Source: an uncultured Eubacteriales bacterium
GTDB taxonomy: Bacteria; Bacillota; Clostridia; Christensenellales; Borkfalkiaceae
Length of the DNA: 10,446 nt
Assembly (NCBI GenBank): GCA_900549005.1
Contig: URMT01000058.1
Span: 1 to 10,446, forward strand
Direction of reading: 5' to 3'
Numbering within the stretch: the stretch's first letter is position 1; the number at the start of each line of letters is the position of its first letter. The position numbers were made by a program, and so were the translations under genes. The notes under the pieces were generated by a model. That model saw only the letters and a list, made by a program, of their open reading frames with translations. It did no database searches and was not told where the DNA came from. This document shows positions 1-5,663 of the stretch, piece after piece.

Positions 1-83
1 ATGTGCCGCCGCACAAAATGCGCAACGTATCGACGAGTTCAAGGGGTTTAACGCAGCTATTGCCGTGATATCCCTGCTTTAAA

Positions 84-125
84 TCAGGTTCGTATTACTC
101 CCTTACAGTATGCGGCACAACCTGA
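84..125. other. Interrupted hairpin downstream of the four-helix-bundle gene
   Basis: An outer 7-bp stem, TCAGGTT at 84-90 with AACCTGA at 119-125, encloses an inner stem, CGTATTACT at 91-99 with AGTATGCG at 107-114, which has one bulge. The loop is CCCTTAC. The inner stem has a G-U pair if read as plus-strand RNA but an A-C mismatch as minus-strand RNA, so it folds slightly better on the plus strand. In the minus direction it is followed only by TTTAAAG, a poor terminator tail. The rest of 1-178 shows no supportable gene. Role unknown; it may be a weak terminator or a structured RNA segment. Confidence 0.4.
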
Positions 126-178
126 AAATGCGCGTTAAAACGCCGTTATTTCCGCCATATGTACGGGGCAATGCAAAC

Positions 179-628
179 TTACCCCATATAGGGCGCGTTG
201 AAACCGTCGGGGTCGGCCTGGGCGCTTTCGCCGCCTTGAACGCCCTCTGCCGCGGGGGAAGAAACCGCCTGCACGGCGTAGCCCGTATAGGCCTGCACAA
301 GTCCGTTCAGCTCGTTTGCCACATCTACGGCAAGACTGAGCGCCTCGGTGGTGGGCTTGGTTAAAAACATTCCCTCGCGCAAAGAAAGGTTGAGGATATA
401 TATAACCTTCTGCGCCTTTTTAACCGCCTCTATAATCTGCTGGGTGCGCATAGAGCGCGCGGGCAGATAATTCACCGACACTATGCCCGAGCCAAGTTCG
501 GTAGCGGCATCGGTAAGCTGTGCAAACAGCTCCTGCGCGGCCCTTCTTCCGTTGGTTGCCGTACCAAGAGCAAGCAGCTTTTTGGAGAGCCTGAAACACT
601 TTTCTGAAATAGTGAGTTTTTCAGCCAT
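179..628 (-). CDS. Four-helix-bundle protein (23S rRNA intervening-sequence protein-like)
   Basis: This is a 149-residue soluble protein with a mostly alpha-helical pattern. Its core fits the small four-helix-bundle family (23S rRNA IVS protein-like, TIGR02436/PF05635). A GSGI..VNY..ARS stretch at about residues 46-59 sits where the family has its GANI.EA.YA.S signature. It is followed by a helix with KKAQKVIYILNL (70-81) and by VANELNGLV (103-111), matching the family's final helix. Residues 119-149 are an Ala/Gly-rich tail with no family counterpart. Family members occur inside 23S rRNA genes, as Avd-type partners of diversity-generating retroelements, or alone; the molecular role is poorly defined. 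The start is supported by GGAGG at 636-640, 7 bases upstream. It lies 136 bp downstream of prfB on the same strand, with no clear terminator between them, so read-through is possible. Family assignment is by pattern recognition only. Confidence 0.65.
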   Translation of the reverse strand: MAEKLTISEKCFRLSKKLLALGTATNGRRAAQELFAQLTDAATELGSGIVSVNYLPARSMRTQQIIEAVKKAQKVIYILNLSLREGMFLTKPTTEALSLAVDVANELNGLVQAYTGYAVQAVSSPAAEGVQGGESAQADPDGFNAPYMG

Positions 629-721
629 AAAATCGCCTCCGCATATTTTATTTCAACGCAAGTTTATAAAAAAACTTTGCCGTGAGTTTTGCAATAGTTT
701 TGCCATATGTGCCGCCCTTTT

Positions 722-744
722 TGCCCGAACGGACGCGGCGGGCA
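722..744. other. Short hairpin in the prfB / four-helix-bundle gap
   Basis: TGCCCG at 722-727 pairs perfectly with CGGGCA at 739-744, with an 11-base loop, about 20 bases past the prfB stop codon. In the minus direction the hairpin is followed by AAAAAGGG rather than a T-run, so it is not a convincing intrinsic terminator. The remainder of 629-764 holds no gene that I can support. Confidence 0.3.
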
Positions 745-764
745 CAAAAATCTGCCGAATAAAA

Positions 765-1865
765 TCAGCCCGTCTTTTTGAGATAGTCGATTATAAAGCC
801 CTGAATGTCGCCGTCCATAACCGCCTGTATATCCGTCGCCTCATAGCCGGTGCGATGGTCTTTTACAAGGGTGTAAGGGCAGAAAACGTACGAACGAATC
901 TGGCTGCCCCACTCAATCTTTTTGATTTCGCCTTTGAGTTCGGCGTCAGCCGCTTCGCGCTCGGCAATCTGCCGCTCGATGAGCTTTGCGCGCAGATACT
1001 GGAAGGCCATAGCCTTGTTTTGAAGCTGGCTTCTTTCGTTCTGGCAGGTTACGACTATGCCCGTGGGGAAGTGGGTGATTCTTATCGCCGTTTCGGTCTT
1101 GTTTACCTTCTGGCCGCCCGCGCCCGAAGAGCGGTAAACGTCTATCCTTATATCTTCGTCGCGTATTTCAACTTCGCCTTCGTCGTCTACCTCGGGCATT
1201 ACTTCGAGCGAGGCAAACGAGGTGTGGCGGCGCTTGTTGCTGTCGAACGGGGAAATGCGCACGAGGCGGTGCACGCCCTTTTCGGCCTTCAAAAAGCCGT
1301 AGGCGTTTTCGCCGTCGATTTTAAAACTTACGCTCTTTATGCCCGCTTCGTCGCCGTCTTCCCTGTCGAGTTCGGTTACTTTGAAACCCGATTTTTCGCA
1401 GTAGCGCTGATACATACGGTAGAGCATCTGCGTCCAGTCGCACGCCTCGGTGCCGCCAGCGCCTGCGTGCAGGCTTAAAATGGCATTGTTTGCGTCGTAC
1501 TTGCCCTTCAAAAGCGCCTTTATGCGCATCTCTTCAATGTCGTCTTCCGCCGACTTTATCATTCCTTCAAGTTCGGGAACGAGGCTTTCGTCGTCGGCCT
1601 CCTCTATGAGGTCAACGAACGCCTGCGCGTCTTTCAAGGCATTTTCGCCCTTTTGGTAAGAGGCAATTTTGCCCTCTATCACAGAAATTTCCCTGCCAAT
1701 CTGCTTGGACTTTTCAAGGTCGTTCCAGACCTCGGGTTTTTCCTGTTCGGTTTTCAGCTCTTTGAGCTTTTCACCTATGTTGTCTATATCGAGAGCGTAC
1801 TTCGCCTCCGCAAGCGTTTCGGAGAGCGATTTCAGCCTCAGTCTGTAATCGTCTGCTTTAAACAT
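765..1865 (-). CDS. prfB: Peptide chain release factor 2 (RF2)
   Basis: RF2 recognises UAA and UGA stop codons in the ribosomal A site and triggers hydrolysis of peptidyl-tRNA. At 366 residues it is full family length. The tripeptide stop-codon anticodon SPF is at 205-207, and the catalytic GGQ loop is at 250-252 within SSGAGGQKVNKTETA. The conserved HAGAGGTEACDW segment is at 133-144, and the N-terminal helical domain occupies roughly 1-110. The whole protein is read in one frame: codons 24-28 read through smoothly (ALDID) where many bacteria have an in-frame UGA and a programmed +1 frameshift. The start codon is ATG, preceded only by a weak Shine-Dalgarno (GTGAG). It follows secA on the same strand, the usual Firmicutes order, but across an unusually long gap of repeat-like DNA. 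It may be co-transcribed with secA or have its own promoter; I could not settle on one. Confidence 0.97.
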   Translation of the reverse strand: MFKADDYRLRLKSLSETLAEAKYALDIDNIGEKLKELKTEQEKPEVWNDLEKSKQIGREISVIEGKIASYQKGENALKDAQAFVDLIEEADDESLVPELEGMIKSAEDDIEEMRIKALLKGKYDANNAILSLHAGAGGTEACDWTQMLYRMYQRYCEKSGFKVTELDREDGDEAGIKSVSFKIDGENAYGFLKAEKGVHRLVRISPFDSNKRRHTSFASLEVMPEVDDEGEVEIRDEDIRIDVYRSSGAGGQKVNKTETAIRITHFPTGIVVTCQNERSQLQNKAMAFQYLRAKLIERQIAEREAADAELKGEIKKIEWGSQIRSYVFCPYTLVKDHRTGYEATDIQAVMDGDIQGFIIDYLKKTG

Positions 1866-1948
1866 AAAATCTCACTAAATAAAATTTACAATTCGTAGTA
1901 CTGCCGCCTGCTTTGCGCTTCACACAAAGTAGAGAATGAAGAACTTAT

Positions 1949-2062
1949 CCTATGCAGAGATTTCTCCGTGCGTTCCCTTCGGTCACTTAGTTTGCGGTTT
2001 CCCAAAAGGAGCCCTCCGCAAAGTAGCGTCGCTACGCTCGCGCACGCGAAATGACAGAAAAA
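1949..2062. repeat. Putative intergenic repeat with internal hairpins
   Basis: The segment runs from a GAGATTTCTC-containing end (about 1955-1964) to CGAAATGACAG near 2047-2057, an end pair that resembles short intergenic repeats I know from other Firmicutes genomes. Inside it are two perfect hairpins: TTTGCGG (1991-1997) with CCGCAAA (2016-2022), and GTAGC (2023-2027) with GCTAC (2031-2035). No coding signal is visible. Only one copy is in the window, so repeat status is inference, and the edges are approximate. Confidence 0.4.
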
Positions 2063-2070
2063 GAAGTTTC

Positions 2071-2100
2071 AGTTATGAGTTGCTTCGCAACGTGATAAGT
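2071..2100. repeat. Imperfect 30-base palindrome
   Basis: The arm AGTTATGAGTTGC (2071-2083) and the arm GCAACGTGATAAGT (2087-2100) flank a TTC loop. The central 5 bp (GTTGC/GCAAC) are perfect, and the outer part pairs with two mismatches and one unpaired base. It abuts and slightly overlaps the larger inverted-repeat element to its right. It has no T-run on either side, so it is not an obvious terminator. Confidence 0.45.
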
Positions 2101-2235
2101 TGCGCCTTACGTCGCCAATCACGGGTTCAGAGAAGCAAGCAAGACAAGGCGAACGCGGATTTGACCGCAGGGAGCGTACACAGAAGTACGTGACCAAGGC
2201 AAAACGCAAGTTCAACACAGTATTGCGCAGCTTAT
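2095..2235. repeat. 141-bp element with terminal inverted repeats
   Basis: The left end, ATAAGTTGCGCCTTAC (2095-2110), matches the reverse complement of the right end, GTATTGCGCAGCTTAT (2220-2235), at 13 of 16 positions. A second, weaker inverted pair lies near the centre (GCGTAC around 2174-2179 and GTACGT around 2186-2191), so the whole element could fold back on itself. It has no transposase gene and is too short to be autonomous. It resembles MITE/REP-like intergenic elements; I could not identify a target-site duplication. The right end lies about 40 bp beyond the secA stop codon. Confidence 0.5.
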
Positions 2236-2272
2236 ATGAAGCCGTACGGACCACATACATAGTCCTGAACTC

Positions 2273-5200
2273 TTACCTGTGGTCCTTCCAGTAACAACAA
2301 TCCTTATACTTTTTGCCGCTTCCGCAGGGGCAGGGGTCGTTTCTGCCCGGTTCCTTCTTCTTGTTCTTTACGAGCGGAGCCTGCTTGCCTGTGGGGTTGG
2401 GAGTGAACTCCTGCGGACGGGTTGCAAGTCCGCCCGGAATGGGCACGCGCTGTACGTTGAAAGGCTTGCGCTCGGGTGCGGGTGCCACGAGTGGTGCGGT
2501 CTGTGCGCCGCCTTCCTCCGCCGCGCCGCTTTCGGGAGCGCTCTCTGCAACGGGAGTGGTTGCAGGTTCGGCAGTCTTGCCCTCCGCTTCGGGCTGTGCA
2601 ACCGTGCCTTCTGCGGGTGCATTGGGCGAACCATCAGCCGAAGGCTGAGCGGGCAGCTGTGCGGGCACGGGCTGGGCGGCAGACTGTGCGGGCTGCGCCG
2701 AAGGTGCGGGAGCCGCGGGTCTGCGGCCGGGTATGGGCATACCGGGACGAATGCGTATGATTTTTCCTTTAAGAAGCCTTGTGATAGTGGTCGTCTGGAC
2801 GCGCTCTATCATCTCGGTGAACATCTCGTAACCTTCCTGCTTATAGGCGATTACGGGGTCTTGCTGGGCGTAGCCGCGCAGGCCGATGCCCTTGCGGAGC
2901 TGGTCCATTGCATCGATGTGGTCAATCCAGTTGCGGTCTACCGCACGCAGAAGTTCGTTGCGCTCTATCTGGTGATAGTCCACCTGGCCGTGAGTATCGT
3001 TCTTTATGTTTACAATCTTCTGTTCGTAGGCCTTGATAACTTCCTTGGTTATCTTTTTGATTGCGGCCTCGTAATCCCAGCGCTCCAACATATCGCGCGT
3101 GATTTCGAAGGTGCATTCTTCGGGGTAAACCCTTGTTTTAAGCGCTTCATTGAGGGCGTTTTCGTCCCACTTTTCGGGCATAGCGTCGGTGTTTACCGTT
3201 TCGCTTACCACCTTTTCGATATAGTCGGGAATATATTTGAGCATCTGCTCGTGCACGTCCTCGCCCTTCAAAACTTTAAGGCGCTCGCCGTATATAGTCT
3301 TGCGCTGTTCGTTCATTACTTCGTCGTATTGCAGCGTGCGCTTTCTTATGGCGAAGTTGCGGCCTTCAATCGCCTTCTGCGCGTTCTCTATGCTGTGCGA
3401 CAGAAGTTTGGATTGCAGGCACTGGTCGTCGTCCAGCTTGAACGCGTTGTATATCGACTTTATCCTCTCTCCGCCGAAGCGCTTTGCAAGGTCGTCTTCG
3501 AGCGAAATATAGAATATCGACACGCCGGGGTCGCCCTGCCTGCCCGAACGGCCGCGGAGCTGGTTATCTATGCGGCGGCTTTCGTGGCGCTCGGTGCCTA
3601 TTATGCAGAGGCCGCCTGCTGCGATTACCTTTTCCTTTTCGGCGTCGGTTTCGGCCTTGAACTTTGAATAGAGTTCGGCATACCTTTCGCGCGCCTTCTG
3701 TTCCTCTTCGTTGAACTCGCGGTCGGCATACGATATGGCCACTTCAATCATATCGTGGTCGTAGCCCTCTTCCCTCATACGCTTTTTGGCAAGGTATTCG
3801 GGGTTGCCGCCGAGGAGAATGTCGGTGCCGCGGCCCGCCATATTGGTGGCGATGGTAACCGCGCCGAACCTGCCCGCCTGGGCAACGATTTCGGCCTCGC
3901 GTTCGTGGTTTTTGGCGTTGAGTATGTTATGCTTTACGCCGTTGCGCCTCAAAAGGCGGGATATCTCTTCCGACTTGTCTACCGTTACGGTACCTATAAG
4001 TATGGGCTGGCCCTGATTGTGGCGCTCGACGATTTCGTTTACAATCGCACGCTTTTTGCCCTCTACCGTAGAGTAAATCATATCGGCGTAGTCCTTTCTC
4101 TGTACGGGCTTGTTGGTGGGAATTTCGACTACGTCCAGAGAGTATATGGTGCGGAATTCGGCCTCTTCGGTCTTTGCCGTACCCGTCATACCCGAAAGTT
4201 TTTTATACAGGCGGAAGTAGTTCTGGAAAGTAACGGTTGCGTGCGTCTTGTTTTCGTTGCGAACCTTTACGTGTTCCTTTGCCTCTATCGCCTGGTGAAG
4301 TCCGTCGGAATAGCGCCTGCCGTGCATAAGGCGGCCGGTGAATTCATCGACTATAAGAATTTCGCCGTCGTTCGACACGATGTAGTCTTCGTCGCGCTTG
4401 AACAGCTCGTGCGCTTTGAGCGCCTGCTGTATGTGGTGGTTCAAATCGGCATTCTCTATGTCGGCGAGGTTGGCGATTCCGAAGAATCTTTCGGCCTTTT
4501 CTGCGCCCTTTTCGGTTATGGTAACCGACTTTTCCTTGCGGTCGATAATATAATCCCAGTCCTCCATCTCCTGCAAGATAGCGGCAAGGCGTTCGTTTGC
4601 CTCCTGCTCCTCCTTTGAAAGTTCGCCCTTCTTGCGCTTGGAGGGAGCCTTCTTTTCGGCGTCCTTCTTGTCGTCGTCGAACCCGCCGGAGAGCGTGCGG
4701 ACAAACCTGTCTACATCTTCGTACAGCTTGGAACTTTCGCCGCCCCTGCCCGAGATGATGAGCGGGGTGCGCGCTTCGTCGATTAAAATGGAGTCGACTT
4801 CGTCGATTATGCAGAAGTTGAGTTCGCGCTGAACCATTGCGGGAATGGAAGTTTTTAAGTTATCGCGAAGATAGTCGAAGCCCAGCTCGTTGTTGGTGGC
4901 ATAGATTATGTCGCAGTTGTAGGCGTCCTTCTTCTGCTTGTCGTCCATACCGGGAACGACTACGCCCACGGTGAGCCCCATAAACTTATGCACCTTGCCC
5001 ATCCATTCGGCGTCGCGGCGGGCGAGGTAATCGTTTACGGTAACGATATGCACGCCCTTGCCCGTGAGCGCGTTGAGATATGCGGGCAAAGTGGAAACGA
5101 GCGTTTTGCCTTCGCCCGTGCGCATCTCTGCAATACGGCCCTGGTGCAGGCAGATACCGCCCATTATCTGCACGTGGAAGTGCTTCATTTTGAGCACGCG

Positions 5201-5422
5201 CCAGCTTGCTTCGCGCAGGGCGGCGAATGCGTCGAACATTATGTCGTCGAGGGTCTCGCCCGCGGCGAGCCTCTCTTTTAAAATGCGGGTCTGGTCTTTG
5301 AGCTCTTCATCGCTCATCTTCTGGTATTTGGGTTCCAGCGCCTCCACTTGAAGGGCGAGCTTGTTGAGCTTTTTGGCGGCTCTTCTGCTGTCGGAACCGA
5401 GAATGTAGTTTATAAGTCCCAT
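2273..5422 (-). CDS. secA: Preprotein translocase ATPase SecA
   Basis: SecA is the ATP-driven motor that pushes unfolded preproteins through the SecYEG channel at the inner face of the membrane. Walker A (TGEGKT) is at 102-107, and the Walker B region with DEVD is at 207-210. The GTDILLGG and GRSGRQGDPG helicase motifs follow, then the scaffold and wing domains. A charged Lys/Glu-rich insertion occupies roughly 247-285 within the preprotein-binding region. The C-terminus carries a Pro/Ala/Gln-rich linker at about 900-985 and the SEC-C zinc motif with C1031, C1033, C1042 and C1043. At 1049 residues it is longer than the E. coli (901) and B. subtilis (about 840) proteins, mainly because of the linker and insertion. 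AAGGAG at 5429-5434 fixes the start. It is followed on the same strand by prfB. Its promoter region contains two hairpins (separate entries). Confidence 0.98.
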   Translation of the reverse strand: MGLINYILGSDSRRAAKKLNKLALQVEALEPKYQKMSDEELKDQTRILKERLAAGETLDDIMFDAFAALREASWRVLKMKHFHVQIMGGICLHQGRIAEMRTGEGKTLVSTLPAYLNALTGKGVHIVTVNDYLARRDAEWMGKVHKFMGLTVGVVVPGMDDKQKKDAYNCDIIYATNNELGFDYLRDNLKTSIPAMVQRELNFCIIDEVDSILIDEARTPLIISGRGGESSKLYEDVDRFVRTLSGGFDDDKKDAEKKAPSKRKKGELSKEEQEANERLAAILQEMEDWDYIIDRKEKSVTITEKGAEKAERFFGIANLADIENADLNHHIQQALKAHELFKRDEDYIVSNDGEILIVDEFTGRLMHGRRYSDGLHQAIEAKEHVKVRNENKTHATVTFQNYFRLYKKLSGMTGTAKTEEAEFRTIYSLDVVEIPTNKPVQRKDYADMIYSTVEGKKRAIVNEIVERHNQGQPILIGTVTVDKSEEISRLLRRNGVKHNILNAKNHEREAEIVAQAGRFGAVTIATNMAGRGTDILLGGNPEYLAKKRMREEGYDHDMIEVAISYADREFNEEEQKARERYAELYSKFKAETDAEKEKVIAAGGLCIIGTERHESRRIDNQLRGRSGRQGDPGVSIFYISLEDDLAKRFGGERIKSIYNAFKLDDDQCLQSKLLSHSIENAQKAIEGRNFAIRKRTLQYDEVMNEQRKTIYGERLKVLKGEDVHEQMLKYIPDYIEKVVSETVNTDAMPEKWDENALNEALKTRVYPEECTFEITRDMLERWDYEAAIKKITKEVIKAYEQKIVNIKNDTHGQVDYHQIERNELLRAVDRNWIDHIDAMDQLRKGIGLRGYAQQDPVIAYKQEGYEMFTEMIERVQTTTITRLLKGKIIRIRPGMPIPGRRPAAPAPSAQPAQSAAQPVPAQLPAQPSADGSPNAPAEGTVAQPEAEGKTAEPATTPVAESAPESGAAEEGGAQTAPLVAPAPERKPFNVQRVPIPGGLATRPQEFTPNPTGKQAPLVKNKKKEPGRNDPCPCGSGKKYKDCCYWKDHR

Positions 5423-5437
5423 TTAAACTCCTTAAAA

Positions 5438-5456
5438 CCGTATGCACGTCATACGG
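5438..5456 (-). promoter_or_regulatory. secA leader hairpin next to the ribosome binding site
   Basis: CCGTATG (5438-5444) and CATACGG (5450-5456) form a perfect 7-bp stem with a 5-base loop, ending 3 bases from the AAGGAG at 5429-5434. No T-run follows, so this is a leader structure rather than a terminator. It could affect ribosome access; that is inference. Confidence 0.5.
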
Positions 5457-5470
5457 AAGAATAACTGACC

Positions 5471-5485
5471 GCGCGCGGCGCGCGC
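5471..5485 (-). promoter_or_regulatory. GC-only hairpin at the predicted secA transcription start
   Basis: GCGCGC (5471-5476) and GCGCGC (5480-5485) flank GGC, making a very stable 6-bp stem close to where transcription from the -10 box at 5490-5495 should begin. It may protect the 5' end of the mRNA or simply reflect local base composition. Confidence 0.4.
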
Positions 5486-5489
5486 AAAT

Positions 5490-5495
5490 ATTATA
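5490..5495 (-). promoter_or_regulatory. Candidate -10 box of secA
   Basis: The minus strand reads a perfect TATAAT here, about 70 bases upstream of the secA start codon. I found no good -35 hexamer at 16-18 bases upstream, so the promoter call rests on the -10 alone. secA would then have a leader of about 60 bases, independent of the metal operon, whose terminator lies further upstream at 5636-5651. Confidence 0.45.
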
Positions 5496-5635
5496 GTCCG
5501 CTTAATATTTTACTACATTCGGGCGGGTATGTGCAATCTTTTTTTGCGCAAAATGGAATTTTTTGTAAAACAAAAGGCTGTGAAACCCGCAAAACGAGGC
5601 GCACGGATAAAAAAGCGCGTAAAAGATAAAGAAAA

Positions 5636-5651
5636 CAGGCGGCGCCGCCTG
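5636..5651 (-). terminator. Rho-independent terminator of the metal-efflux operon
   Basis: CAGGCGGC-GCCGCCTG is a perfect 16-base palindrome (6-bp stem with a 4-base loop). On the minus strand it is followed directly by TTTTCTTTATCTTTT, and it begins 12 bases past the ATPase stop codon. The position, stem and T-rich tail all fit an intrinsic terminator separating this operon from secA. Confidence 0.65.
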
Positions 5652-5663
5652 ACTGAATACGAT

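Larger units (their letters stand above)
1866..2272. other. 407-bp gene-free gap of palindromic, repeat-like DNA
   Basis: This gap separates secA from prfB. I see no credible gene: short reading frames cross both strands but have no ribosome binding site or family resemblance and change strand across the palindromes. Instead the gap holds three adjacent structured segments, listed separately (1949-2062, 2071-2100 and 2095-2235). The block sits between two genes that are usually close together in Firmicutes, which suggests later insertion or accretion. Upstream of prfB (1866-1910) the sequence is AT-rich but offers no clear -35/-10 pair. Confidence 0.6.

Noticed and set aside
1..178. Diversity-generating-retroelement template repeat after the Avd-like gene
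   Set aside because: The flank has no dense AAC/AAT codons, no second near-copy elsewhere in the window and no reverse transcriptase in view. It is kept only as a hypothesis for the neighbouring gene.
722..744. Intrinsic terminator of prfB
   Set aside because: The 6-bp stem lacks a downstream T-run on the minus strand and is followed by an A-run.
1949..2100. CRISPR array or attachment site
   Set aside because: The palindromic segments do not recur at regular spacing, there are no spacers, and there is no integrase or cas gene in the window.
2069..2294. Short overlapping reading frames on both strands in the secA-prfB gap
   Set aside because: They coincide with the palindromic repeat segments, have no ribosome binding site and resemble no family; they are most likely translations of a repeat.
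2279..3667. Long plus-strand reading frames across secA, including 2279-3667 and 3755-4618
   Set aside because: They run antisense to the clear secA reading frame, give compositionally odd proteins and arise from codon bias on the opposite strand.
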